Assembly: GCA_028285415.1 (NCBI GenBank)
Contig: JANQPF010000009.1
Coordinates: 62,001 to 126,000 of the forward strand
Origin: Pseudomonadales bacterium
Lineage (GTDB): Bacteria; Pseudomonadota; Gammaproteobacteria; Pseudomonadales; Azotimanducaceae
DNA length: 64,000 nucleotides
Direction: 5' to 3'
Below, piece after piece: positions 1 through 8,224 of this stretch. Positions within the stretch are counted from its first letter, which is position 1. Each line of letters begins with the position of its first letter. The notes under the pieces were generated by a model. It saw only the letters and a list, made by a program, of their open reading frames with translations, searched no databases and was not told where the DNA came from. The translations under genes were made by a program, and so were the position numbers.

Positions 1-918
1 GAAGTCGTTGCCGAACATGGAGTCAGCGTGGTGCCACTGCTCTGCCGAAGCGGCAGCGATCGTGGACGGTGAAAAGAGCGTCACATCGTTGTATGTGCCG
101 TCCTCCGCGAACGGTGCAAAGAGCTTGGCCAAGGCAAGTGCATGGGCCACACCGCCCCCCGATGGAAAACCCAGGCGAAAAAACTCGTCAGAACCCATGA
201 ACCCGGGATCGGGCGGAAACGGACGAAACTGCACAGCCGTTTCCTCGTTGATGAGGCCACCGTTCATGAGCTCACTCGCGGGATTATTCACATGGGCCAC
301 AATCCGAGGGAGGTCGTCGTCGTCGCATCCCAGGAGGTAATCCGCGCCCAGCGGCTGACAAAGCTCCTCACGAATAAACTGCCCGATTGGACGACCATCA
401 ATCCGCTGAACGATCTCCCCGGTGATGTAGCCGATCGTGACCGAGTGATAGGTTTCGTCCGTGCCGATCGGCCAGTTGGGGGCCTGAGCTGCAATCTTCG
501 AGACCATCACATTCCAATCGAGCACGTCGCCGGGCTCGGCGTCATCGAGAACGGCAAGGGAGGCGCGATGAGACATGGCATCACGCACCGTGATCTCCGC
601 TTTCCCGGCAGCGCCGAACTCGGGCCAGTAGCTTGCAACCGGTGCGTCGTAATCGAGAAGCCCCCGTTCCACGAGGAGGTGCGCTGCCAGCGCAACCACA
701 CCCTTGGTCACCGACATGCAGCACACCAGACTATCAGCGGACCACTCCTCATCTCGAGCTTCAGACGCATAGCCGCCCCAGAGATCGACGACGGTTTCAC
801 CCTCGTGAATGACGGCCACACGCCCCCCCAGCTGGCCGAAGGCGTCCAGGTTGGAGACGAACGCTTCACGTACCGCAGAGAAGTTTGCGTGGCAAGTTCC
901 GTAAATTGGCGCAGCCAT
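1..918 (-). CDS. Serine hydrolase, class C beta-lactamase/EstB family (3' end outside window)
   Basis: Reading the minus strand from ATG at 918 gives an open frame that runs off the window start, so the C-terminus is missing. It begins MAAPIYGTCHANFSAVREAF. The SxxK nucleophile motif is seen as CMSVTKG near residue 70, and a Tyr motif (YHSVTIGY) follows about 80 residues later, as in EstB esterases and penicillin-binding-protein-like hydrolases (family knowledge). No signal peptide is evident, so a cytoplasmic esterase acting on small esters is more likely than a true beta-lactamase (inference). The gene lies 14 bases downstream of the alpha/beta hydrolase gene at 933-1967 and is probably co-transcribed with it. 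Confidence 0.85.
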   Translation of the reverse strand, partial: MAAPIYGTCHANFSAVREAFVSNLDAFGQLGGRVAVIHEGETVVDLWGGYASEARDEEWSADSLVCCMSVTKGVVALAAHLLVERGLLDYDAPVASYWPEFGAAGKAEITVRDAMSHRASLAVLDDAEPGDVLDWNVMVSKIAAQAPNWPIGTDETYHSVTIGYITGEIVQRIDGRPIGQFIREELCQPLGADYLLGCDDDDLPRIVAHVNNPASELMNGGLINEETAVQFRPFPPDPGFMGSDEFFRLGFPSGGGVAHALALAKLFAPFAEDGTYNDVTLFSPSTIAAASAEQWHHADSMFGNDF

Positions 919-932
919 GATTCCCTCGCCGT

Positions 933-1967
933 TCAGATGGTGTGGCAAAACTCCGCAATGCTGGCCGCGGTTGCATAACTCACATCCGGACACGCCGCTG
1001 AGAAGATTTCAATCCCGTGGCTTGTGCCCATGACCTGAATGCAGCGGGCAGACACGCCCGCTCGCAACAGCAAACGGTAAAACTCGATACCCTCATCGCG
1101 TAGCGGGTCACATTCGTTGACGCTGATCACGGTCGGGACCAGCCCCGCCACGTCTTCTTCGTCCGCAAACAGCGGCCAGGCCAGCGGGTCTTTCGCCTCG
1201 AAAGCATCGATGCCGTAAGCCATCCGGCCACGGTTGTCATGGAGGTCGAGGAGAATACCGTTGTTCTCTACCGAAGAAGCGAGCCGCTCCTGAGGCCATT
1301 CACCGGCAATGTACGGGCAGAGGGCGTAGAGACCGCGAATCAATCCGAGGTTGCCTTCCTGCTTCAGCTTCATGCCCGTCGCCAGCGTGAGGTTGCCACC
1401 ACCGCTCTCCCCCGCAACGATGATGTGTGCCGGATTGATGTTGAGCCCGGCAGCGCTGTCGACCAGCCATTTGAGGCCCGACACACAGTCGTTCAGGCCC
1501 GCCGGGTAGGGCGCCACTTCAGGCGCGGAAGAAGGCTGCAGGGCGTTGCGGAAATCAACCATGGCCACCGCCACGCCCTGATGCGCGATGATTCGTCCCC
1601 AGGAACGGTACATACCGTCATAACAGGACATGAACTGCATACCGCCGCCATGGATGTAGTACACGCAGGGCAATACGTCTGTGCCCTCCGGACGAATGAA
1701 CTGGACTTTCACGGTATTGCCGTCGGGGCTCGAGGTGAACTCGTGGGTAGCAACGTCAAGCCCCGCCGACGGGGCAATCTCTTCGTTGTCGAGCATCTCC
1801 ATCATTGCAGTCATCGCCGCCTGCCTTTCAAGGGCCTCGGGTGCGTTGACTTCCTCGAGGAGGGCTTCGCGGGACTCGACGTCACCCTGCGACGCGGCGG
1901 CCGGGAACGCGCCCATGATGGCTTTGATTCGCGGGTCCAGACGAGGGTCTTCACTGATGGTCGGCAT
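933..1967 (-). CDS. Alpha/beta hydrolase, hormone-sensitive-lipase-like esterase
   Basis: A 344-residue protein with the HSL-family oxyanion motif HGGG (YYIHGGGMQF, about residue 106), the nucleophile elbow GESGGG (about residue 190), an acidic residue in NECDPLRDEG and a final His in GTSHGIE. That is the complete Ser-Asp-His triad of carboxylesterases (family IV). It has no signal peptide and should hydrolyse small acyl or aryl esters in the cytoplasm; the substrate cannot be told. The start is the ATG preceded by an AGCCAAC-type weak ribosome site. It lies 61 bases downstream of the molybdopterin gene on the same strand, so the two hydrolases may follow it in one transcript. Confidence 0.9.
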   Translation of the reverse strand: MPTISEDPRLDPRIKAIMGAFPAAASQGDVESREALLEEVNAPEALERQAAMTAMMEMLDNEEIAPSAGLDVATHEFTSSPDGNTVKVQFIRPEGTDVLPCVYYIHGGGMQFMSCYDGMYRSWGRIIAHQGVAVAMVDFRNALQPSSAPEVAPYPAGLNDCVSGLKWLVDSAAGLNINPAHIIVAGESGGGNLTLATGMKLKQEGNLGLIRGLYALCPYIAGEWPQERLASSVENNGILLDLHDNRGRMAYGIDAFEAKDPLAWPLFADEEDVAGLVPTVISVNECDPLRDEGIEFYRLLLRAGVSARCIQVMGTSHGIEIFSAACPDVSYATAASIAEFCHTI

Positions 1968-2028
1968 GTTGGCTCCAGTACAATTGAGCCGACCACTTTA
2001 GCGCATACCGTCTATCTGTGTAGCCCCG

Positions 2029-4233
2029 CTAGCCCTGCAGCACCATCTCCGACATGTTTGCCGGCGCATTGGTCTTGACGATACGGCCGGGGAATCCTTT
2101 GAAATGGGGTATGCCCTGCTCCACATCGAGATACTCGTCATCATCCGAACAGAGCACCGCATCGCTCGAGATGAAAGCACCCGCGAGTTCCGCCGTGCCG
2201 CGCAGCTCCGGATACCACCAGCCGTGAGGCACGCGCAGATGCCCTTCTTTCATCGATGCCTGGACGGATACCTTGGCGGTTACCGTGCCATGCTCGGTTT
2301 CGAGCCGCACCCAGTCACCGTCCTGTACGCCTTCGCGCTCGGCGTCCTCGGGATGCAGAAAGATCTTCGGCGACGGCGTCCGCGCACGTAAAGATTCGAT
2401 GTTGCGCTGACCGGTCTGGAAAAACGGATCTTCCCGTACCCCGGTAAAGACGCGGTAAGGATAGTCAGCGGAAACTTCGGGCCCTTCGCGATGATACGGC
2501 AGCGGGTCGAAACCCAGCGCTTCCAGCACGCTCGAGAAGAGCTCCACCTTGCCCGACGGGGTGGCGAAACCCACGTTGCGGTACTTGTGAAGATTCGGTG
2601 GCGGCGCTTCCATATAGGTTTCCGCCTCGAACTCAGCGAAGCTCCGCCCGGAGCGCGACAGGCGGTGATCGAGTATCTCTTCGATACTCTGCCACGGGAA
2701 ATGCTCACCGTAGCCGAAGCGGTGCGCCAGGTCGCGCCAGAACTGAAACGTGCTCGACGCCTGTGCCGGAGGTTCGACCGCTTTCTGCGAAAGGGTCAGA
2801 CGCGTTCCCCAGCTCCAGGAGTCCGCTACGTGATTGCGCTCGGAAAAAACGTCGCCCGGCAGCACGTAGTCCGCGAGCATTGCGGTAGGCGTCATGAACA
2901 GCTCGTGCGCAACGATCAGCTCCTGATTCATCATGCCTTTCAAAATCTGGTGCTGATTGGGATAGGAGAGAAGGGCGTTGTTGCCGAGTGCAAAGAACGC
3001 TTTGACCGGGTAAGGATCCTCATGTGCCATGGCGCGAAACACGTTCGTGGGATTTGCCATCTGGCAGCCCATGACAAGGTCCGCGTAGGGGTAGCCCCAC
3101 ACGCGTTCGGTGGGTTCTTTCAGCATCTCCGCCACCCGGTAGGTAAACGCCGGGTGATCGTCGTAGCCAAGCTGTTTCTCTTTCTGCACCAACGGCAGCG
3201 CGTCGTGCAGTCCGAGCTCGGACTCGGGAATATAGCCGGGATTGAAACCGCCGAGAGATTCTCCACCCGGGGCATCGAGGTTGCCGGTCACCGCGCGCAG
3301 AATCGAGTGCAGACGGATGGCGGAAGTCGACGAAACCTGCTGATCCGTGATGGGCGTCCACGGGATGACCGCCCCTTCTGCCGTCGCGTACATGCGCGCC
3401 GCTTCGGCGATGAGTTTGCGATCAACGCCGGTGATCGCTTCCACCCGCTCGAGCGGGTATTCGTCAACGCGGGCTTGCAGCGCATCGAAGCCCGTGCAGT
3501 ACTCCTCCACGAACGCTTTGTCGTAGAGTCCTTCGTCGAAGATGACCTTGAGCCAGCCAAGGCACATGGCCGCATCGGTACCGGCGCGCAGGCGCAGGTG
3601 CAGGTCCGCGGTTTCCGCCTGATCCGACACTCTCGGATCGAGGACAATGACTTTGGCCCCCTGGGAACGCGCGAAGTTGATGGCATTGTAGATTGGCGTC
3701 CACGAGTGTTTGCGCGGGTTGTGACCGAAGAGCACGATACACTTCGTGTTCGCGAAGTCCGGCTGCGGAAACCAGCCGTAGGTCAGCCGATTGACGGCAG
3801 CGGTGTTGCCGGCGCAAAGCGCCACCCCGCTGATCCAGTTGGGGGAGCCCAGCAGATTCATGAAGCGCCGATCCAGGCTGTGCGTACTCTGCGTGTTCCA
3901 GCCGGACGTGGAAACTGCAAAGCTCTCCGGGCCGTATTTATCCACCACCGCCCGCAGGCGTTCGGCAATCTCGTCCATCGCCTGCTCGTATGAGATTTCC
4001 TCCCACCTGTCTTCACCCCGCTCGCCGACGCGTTTGAGCGGCACGCGCAGGCGATCTTTGTGGTTGTGAATCTCCGGTGCGGTGACACCTTTGAAACAGA
4101 TGTTCTGGGCGAGCATCGGGTTGTCGTGGGCGATGACACGCGTCACCTTGCCATCGACGGCTTCCGTACGCAGCTGGCAACCGATGTCGCAGATCGTACA
4201 GACGGAGTACCTGGTCTCTACCGCTTCACTCAT
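2029..4233 (-). CDS. Molybdopterin (bis-MGD) enzyme resembling acetylene hydratase
   Basis: A 734-residue DMSO-reductase-superfamily protein. The N-terminal [4Fe-4S] site is C12-x2-C15-x3-C19-x26-C46, and C140 (motif ALCAGNTA) is the likely W/Mo ligand. C15 is followed by Asp16, and the cluster region ends ICFK. From memory, acetylene hydratase of Pelobacter acetylenicus has the same CxxCD start, Cys141 as tungsten ligand and the catalytic Asp13. Long stretches such as RRFMNLLGSPNW and PYPVKAFFAL, and Trp178/Trp292, also match that enzyme. Formate dehydrogenases and nitrate reductases usually carry other residues there. No Tat signal is seen, so it is cytoplasmic. I start at ATG 4233, which overlaps the MarR stop as ATGA; the open frame continuing upstream only shadows MarR. 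Function as a hydratase is inference; a redox role is possible. Confidence 0.88.
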   Translation of the reverse strand: MSEAVETRYSVCTICDIGCQLRTEAVDGKVTRVIAHDNPMLAQNICFKGVTAPEIHNHKDRLRVPLKRVGERGEDRWEEISYEQAMDEIAERLRAVVDKYGPESFAVSTSGWNTQSTHSLDRRFMNLLGSPNWISGVALCAGNTAAVNRLTYGWFPQPDFANTKCIVLFGHNPRKHSWTPIYNAINFARSQGAKVIVLDPRVSDQAETADLHLRLRAGTDAAMCLGWLKVIFDEGLYDKAFVEEYCTGFDALQARVDEYPLERVEAITGVDRKLIAEAARMYATAEGAVIPWTPITDQQVSSTSAIRLHSILRAVTGNLDAPGGESLGGFNPGYIPESELGLHDALPLVQKEKQLGYDDHPAFTYRVAEMLKEPTERVWGYPYADLVMGCQMANPTNVFRAMAHEDPYPVKAFFALGNNALLSYPNQHQILKGMMNQELIVAHELFMTPTAMLADYVLPGDVFSERNHVADSWSWGTRLTLSQKAVEPPAQASSTFQFWRDLAHRFGYGEHFPWQSIEEILDHRLSRSGRSFAEFEAETYMEAPPPNLHKYRNVGFATPSGKVELFSSVLEALGFDPLPYHREGPEVSADYPYRVFTGVREDPFFQTGQRNIESLRARTPSPKIFLHPEDAEREGVQDGDWVRLETEHGTVTAKVSVQASMKEGHLRVPHGWWYPELRGTAELAGAFISSDAVLCSDDDEYLDVEQGIPHFKGFPGRIVKTNAPANMSEMVLQG

Positions 4234-4664
4234 GATGTCCCTCCAACGGATTCCGGTATGTATTTCAGGTCTGAGAGCAGCTCCTTGAGAAGCGTGTAAC
4301 GCTCGCCCCCAAGCTGCGCTTTCATTTCGTTCTGCATGCCCGACCACAGCGGCACGGCTCTTTGAAACGCGCGCCTGCCTTTGCGGGTGACTTTGATGAC
4401 ACGGGTCCGCGCATCTTCCCCCGCCGACATGCTGACCATGCCGGCGGCTTCCAGCACGCGCACGTTGCGCCCGAGCGTACTGCGGTCGAGACCCGTCGCC
4501 TCGGCAACGCGTTGCAACGTCGGCTGCGCCAGCATCTGAATGGTGTGTAATTGTGAGAACTGGGTGACTGAGATACCCGCAGGCGCGAGGGCGGCGTCGT
4601 AGCGCCGGGTCAGATTCTGTGCCGCGCCGCGCAGGTCGATGCACAGACAGGTTTCTTCGCTCAT
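4230..4664 (-). CDS. MarR-family transcriptional regulator
   Basis: A 144-residue winged-helix protein. The recognition region reads QRVAEATGLDRSTLGRNVRVLEAAGMV (residues about 55-80; only motif pieces matter: TGLDRSTLGRNV), followed by the wing GEDARTRVIKVTRKGRRAF. Both are classical MarR features. Its stop overlaps the start of the molybdopterin gene by four bases (ATGA), so the two are translationally coupled and it very likely regulates that gene as well as itself. An inverted repeat at 4665-4703, just upstream of its start, is a good candidate operator. The N-terminus contains two Cys residues (CLCID), which could give redox or ligand sensing, but this is speculation. Confidence 0.9.
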   Translation of the reverse strand: MSEETCLCIDLRGAAQNLTRRYDAALAPAGISVTQFSQLHTIQMLAQPTLQRVAEATGLDRSTLGRNVRVLEAAGMVSMSAGEDARTRVIKVTRKGRRAFQRAVPLWSGMQNEMKAQLGGERYTLLKELLSDLKYIPESVGGTS

Positions 4665-4703
4665 TAGGGGTATCTACCCATAAAAAACGTGTATATACCC
4701 CTA
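4665..4703. promoter_or_regulatory. Inverted repeat, likely MarR operator
   Basis: TAGGGGTAT at 4665-4673 is repeated in inverse as ATACCCCTA at 4695-4703. Inside it GGGTA-TC-TACCC (4668-4679) forms a second small palindrome. The element abuts the MarR start codon (4664) and faces the truncated haemoglobin gene at 4762, so it may control both directions. The A/T-rich centre (TAAAAAACGTGTATATA) could hold the promoters. Confidence 0.6.
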
Positions 4704-4761
4704 TTTACAGGCACAGGCAAGCGGCGTGTACAATTTCACTCTGCAAACTGTGAGATCAGAC

Positions 4762-5181
4762 ATGTCGGATGCGGCGAACTACGGCGAAGGTGACGCAACC
4801 TTCCAGGCCGCTGGCGGGGAGGCCGGCATTCGAGCCCTGGTCGAAGATTTCTACGACATCATGGCCTCGAATCCGGCGTATCGGACCATCTTTTCCTGGC
4901 ATCCGGAAGACATCAGCATCTCAGTCGACAAGCTGGCACGGTTTCTGTGCGGCTGGATGGGCGGACCGCGCCGCTACACCGAGAAATACGGACGCATCAG
5001 CATTCCCGGCGCTCATCAACATCTGAACGTGACGGTGGCGGAACGGGATCAGTGGCTCGGGTGTATGCGTGACGCGTTGGATCGCCAACCCTATCCAGAG
5101 TCGTTGAAGACCTATCTCATCGACGCGCTGTCCGTTCCCGCCCAGGCGGTGCATCGGGTGAGCCAGGCGCAGCGCCCCTGA
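4762..5181 (+). CDS. Truncated haemoglobin, group II
   Basis: About 139 residues from ATG 4762 (a GTG at 4726 in the same frame is possible). The protein shows the trHb2 pattern: FQAAGGEAGIRALVEDFYDIM at the start of the fold (AGGEAGIRALV is diagnostic), then the FCGWMGGPRRYTEKYG stretch, the proximal-His region IPGAHQHLNV, and ERDQWLGCM with the conserved Trp of helix G. Group II globins bind O2 or detoxify NO and peroxide in the cytoplasm (family knowledge). It is divergent from the MarR/molybdopterin pair across the inverted repeat at 4665-4703, suggesting shared control and perhaps oxygen or NO protection of the Fe-S enzyme (inference). Confidence 0.9.
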   Translation: MSDAANYGEGDATFQAAGGEAGIRALVEDFYDIMASNPAYRTIFSWHPEDISISVDKLARFLCGWMGGPRRYTEKYGRISIPGAHQHLNVTVAERDQWLGCMRDALDRQPYPESLKTYLIDALSVPAQAVHRVSQAQRP

Positions 5182-5199
5182 TCCACCCCATAGGTCAGG

Positions 5200-6429
5200 C
5201 TATTCGAACAACTCGCCGCCGCAGGCTGCGGCCGTGGTGCCGTCTTTCTCGAAGGCCTTGATGACGTTGGCGCCCGTGCGCCAGCGATGCACCTCATCGG
5301 GGCCATCAACCAGGCGCTGCGAGCGAATGCCCACGTACCAGCGCGCAAGGGGTGTGTCGTGGCTGTAGCCGAGCGCACCGTGCAGCTGCAACGCCGTATC
5401 GACAACCTGGTGCACCATGTTGGCAAGGAACACTTTCGCAATGCCGTTTTCCTGCCGCAGGTCCATCCCCTTCTCCGCCTTGTAGGCGATATGCAGGAGC
5501 ATCAGGCGCGCTTTGTAGATCTCGGCCGCACAGTCAGCCAGCATCCAGCGTACACCCTGGCGGTCCGCCAGGCGTTTGCCGAACGTCTCGCGCTGGACGA
5601 CATGCTCAGCCGCCAGATCCAGCGCGCGCTGGGCCATGGCAACGTTGTGCATGCCGTGGCGAAGGCGGCCGTAAGCCAGGCGATGCTGGCCCATGTTGAA
5701 GCCCTGCCCGCGGCCACCGAGGATCGCTTCCCGCGGCACGCGCAGATTGTCGATTTTGATTTCCGAATGGGACGCGCCGAGCTTGAGGCCAAGATCCGTA
5801 TGCGGCTGCATCGTATCGATGTTACGAATGATCTGATATCCCGGATTCGGCAGCTCGACGATGAACGTGCTGTACTGCTCATGACGCGGCGCGTCGGGAT
5901 CGGTTTTGGCCATCACCACGGCGATGTCAGCCACATCCGCCGATGAGCTGAACCACTTTTCGCCGTTCAGCACCCACTCGTCGCCATCGAGAACGGCGCT
6001 CGTCTGCATGCCTGTGGCGTCCGCGCCCGCGGCCTTCTCCGTCATGGAGTAGCAAATTCGCTTCTCACCGTTCAGGAGAGGTGTCAGATACTTTTCGCGC
6101 TGTTCGTTAGTGCCATGCTCCATCAGCGTGAGCATGGTGGCATCGTCAGGTCCCTGCGTGTTCAGAGACAGCGCGCCCAGAAAACTCTCGCCGAGCTCCA
6201 TCTGCACTAACGCGTTTGCCAACGGACCGAGCCCCATACCGCCGTATTCGGTCGGCACGAAGGGACACCACAGCCCCTGGCCGCGCGCCTTTTCACGCAG
6301 GCCCGCCAGGGTTTCCTCAAAGTTCTCCGCGGTGCATGTTTCTTCAGCCGGGTGGCATTCTTCGCGCACGAACGTGCGCACCTTGTTGCGAACCGCCTTG
6401 GCGTCCTCCGGAATCTCAAAATCGATCAT
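5200..6429 (-). CDS. Acyl-CoA dehydrogenase (ACAD10/11-like)
   Basis: A 409-residue FAD flavoenzyme that would introduce a 2,3-double bond into an acyl-CoA. Visible signatures are YSMTEKAAGADATGM (flavin/substrate loop), WFSSSADVADIAVVMAKTD, the RETFGKRLADRQGVRWMLAD helix, LQLHGALGYSHDTPLARWYVG and the C-terminal DGPDEVHRW, which in the ACAD10/11 branch supplies the acidic catalytic region (family knowledge). Start ATG 6429 has AGAGAGAAGGA eight bases upstream; a longer frame to 6468 lacks a site. It ends 18 bases from the convergent haemoglobin gene. It is divergent from the TetR gene at 6553, which probably regulates it. Substrate unknown. Confidence 0.92.
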   Translation of the reverse strand: MIDFEIPEDAKAVRNKVRTFVREECHPAEETCTAENFEETLAGLREKARGQGLWCPFVPTEYGGMGLGPLANALVQMELGESFLGALSLNTQGPDDATMLTLMEHGTNEQREKYLTPLLNGEKRICYSMTEKAAGADATGMQTSAVLDGDEWVLNGEKWFSSSADVADIAVVMAKTDPDAPRHEQYSTFIVELPNPGYQIIRNIDTMQPHTDLGLKLGASHSEIKIDNLRVPREAILGGRGQGFNMGQHRLAYGRLRHGMHNVAMAQRALDLAAEHVVQRETFGKRLADRQGVRWMLADCAAEIYKARLMLLHIAYKAEKGMDLRQENGIAKVFLANMVHQVVDTALQLHGALGYSHDTPLARWYVGIRSQRLVDGPDEVHRWRTGANVIKAFEKDGTTAAACGGELFE

Positions 6430-6552
6430 GTGGGTCCTTCTCTCTGGTTGGATGCATTTCTCAATCATTCAATCACTTAATCGTGGCTCAGGCCAGTGCG
6501 AGGCTGTGCCGGCAGCTTGTACCCGCCCGATCGTGGGGATAGGGTATTCGAC

Positions 6553-7164
6553 ATGGCCAGACCCGCACTCACAGAGGAGCAACGTAAGGAAACACGCCGC
6601 AAGATCCGTCAGGCGGCATCAGAACTCTTCACGAGCAACGGGGTGGCGAATATCTCGGTGCGTGCCATCGCACAAAAAGCAGGTGTATCCACCGGCACCA
6701 TCTATTCCTATTTCGACAACCTCACCGAGCTGCTCCAGTCACTGTGGAAAGAGCCCCTCATGCGCCTTCTTGGTGAGCTGGAGGAGATTGTCGACCAGAC
6801 GCCGGAACCAGACCGGCGTCTGCGCCGACTGCTCGAGGCGTATGCGCGCTTTGCCACCCGGAACCACTCGGTTTACCGGGGCGCGTTTCTTTATATTCGT
6901 CCGGAGGCTCATGACAAGCCGGTGCGGAGAGAATTGTCGGGGGATCGTCTCTTCTCGATGCTGCAAAGCGCCGTTGCGGACGGTCAGAAAGCCGGTGAAT
7001 TCCGCAAGGGGAACCCCGGCAGGATTGCCCAGACGCTGTGGGCGGGGCTCCACGGCGCGGTGGCCCTGCCCACCAACATCGACCGCCTGGCCATCGACCC
7101 TCCGGACCAGCTGCTGCGCCAGATGATCGACATGCAGATGGAATGGATTGCGACGATCGACTGA
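6553..7164 (+). CDS. TetR/AcrR-family regulator
   Basis: About 203 residues. The N-terminal HTH is clear: RQAASELFTSNGVANISVRAIAQKAGVSTGTIYSYFDNLTELL, with the TetR signature TGTIYSYF at about residue 45. The C-terminal ligand domain shows no nameable family. I start at ATG 6553 (MARPALTEEQ); an upstream in-frame ATG at 6496 is possible, but its extra residues look non-coding. It lies between a divergent acyl-CoA dehydrogenase gene and a convergent enoyl-CoA hydratase gene, so a fatty-acyl-type ligand is plausible by position only. Confidence 0.88.
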   Translation: MARPALTEEQRKETRRKIRQAASELFTSNGVANISVRAIAQKAGVSTGTIYSYFDNLTELLQSLWKEPLMRLLGELEEIVDQTPEPDRRLRRLLEAYARFATRNHSVYRGAFLYIRPEAHDKPVRRELSGDRLFSMLQSAVADGQKAGEFRKGNPGRIAQTLWAGLHGAVALPTNIDRLAIDPPDQLLRQMIDMQMEWIATID

Positions 7165-7248
7165 CATCGTCGGCACATCCACGATGGTCGGGAACGCAGC
7201 GCCACCGTCACAGCGGCCGCGTGGCGGGTCTTCCGGACAGTGAGCGGA

Positions 7249-8010
7249 TCAGGTACCCGTCCAGTTCGGCGCGCGCTTCTCAGCGAAGGCGACCGGACCT
7301 TCTTTGGCGTCGTTGGAGCTGAACACTTTTTTCGACAGCGGCTCCTGCATCTTCCACAACGTCTCTTCGTCGTTGCCCTGTGCCGCGGCGCGGACCAGCT
7401 GCTTGGAGGCGGCAACCGCAAGCGGGGCGTTTTCCGCTATCCGCTCAGCCCATCCGATGGCCGCCTCGAGCGCACCGCCCTGCTCCGTCAACTCGCTCAG
7501 CATGCCGGCATCCATCGCCGCTTCCGCCGTAATGGGCTCGCCCGTGATGGCCATTTCCATGGCTCGCGTGTAGCCAACCCGCGCCGGGAGACGAAAAACA
7601 CCCCCCGCGGCGGCGAACAGGCCAACCTTGACCTCCCGAATGCCTATTTTGGCGCCTTTGGCTGCCACGAGGAGGTCGCAGGTGAGCGCAATTTCACATC
7701 CTCCGGCCAGCGCAAAGCCTTCAATGGCCGCAATGAGCGGTTTGCTGCAGCCTTCGCGGATAAACGTGGTCAGCGGTCCAATATCCTCGCCGCGGGCAAA
7801 CGCTTTCAGATCCATACCCGAGCAGAAACCGCGCCCGGCGCCGGTGATGACTCCCGCGGTGAGTGAATCATCGCCATCGAGTTCACGAACGGCTTCGAGC
7901 AGTCCATTCGACAACGCGCCGTTGATGGCATTCATCGCCTCCGGTCGATTCAGCGTGATGACCATCACCCGGTCCCGTCGCTCGACGAGCACCGCTTGTT
8001 CTTCGCTCAT
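7249..8010 (-). CDS. Enoyl-CoA hydratase/isomerase (crotonase fold)
   Basis: A 253-residue crotonase. The two oxyanion-hole segments are FCSGMDLKAF and AGGCEIAL (about residues 60 and 102). The two catalytic Glu positions of hydratases appear to be kept, in GIREVKVGL and TRAMEMAITG, so hydration of trans-2-enoyl-CoA is likely (family knowledge plus inference). I start at ATG 8010, preceded by GAGAGGAGATACACCT; the longer frame to 8052 has no ribosome site. It may form a beta-oxidation step with the acyl-CoA dehydrogenase at 5200-6429, although the TetR gene lies between them on the other strand. Confidence 0.92.
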   Translation of the reverse strand: MSEEQAVLVERRDRVMVITLNRPEAMNAINGALSNGLLEAVRELDGDDSLTAGVITGAGRGFCSGMDLKAFARGEDIGPLTTFIREGCSKPLIAAIEGFALAGGCEIALTCDLLVAAKGAKIGIREVKVGLFAAAGGVFRLPARVGYTRAMEMAITGEPITAEAAMDAGMLSELTEQGGALEAAIGWAERIAENAPLAVAASKQLVRAAAQGNDEETLWKMQEPLSKKVFSSNDAKEGPVAFAEKRAPNWTGT

Positions 8011-8224
8011 AGGTGTATCTCCTCTCTTTGGATCACAGTGTTGTCCGGGCACAGCTTACCGAGGCTCGTGAGCCCCACGCAACGATGCCTGATGCGCTTT
8101 CTCGGTGGCCGACAGCAAACGACGTCGTTTGCTGCTCGCGCCTCGCCGGCGCCGCGCGCTGATTGTCAGAAACTGCGCTCTGGGCTAGAGTCCTCAGGCT
8201 TCATCGCATGACACGGAGGGATGC

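Noticed and set aside
8-978. Plus-strand frames at the window start
   Set aside because: Shadows of the truncated serine hydrolase on the minus strand, which has the SxxK motif.
2491-3993. 500-residue plus-strand frame opposite the molybdopterin gene
   Set aside because: No motif; composition typical of antisense frames in high-GC genes, while the minus strand encodes a clear enzyme.
4234-4644. Upstream part of the 871-residue frame reading into the molybdopterin gene
   Set aside because: It overlaps MarR in another frame, has no family motif, and ATG 4233 with the CxxC start gives a normal N-terminus.
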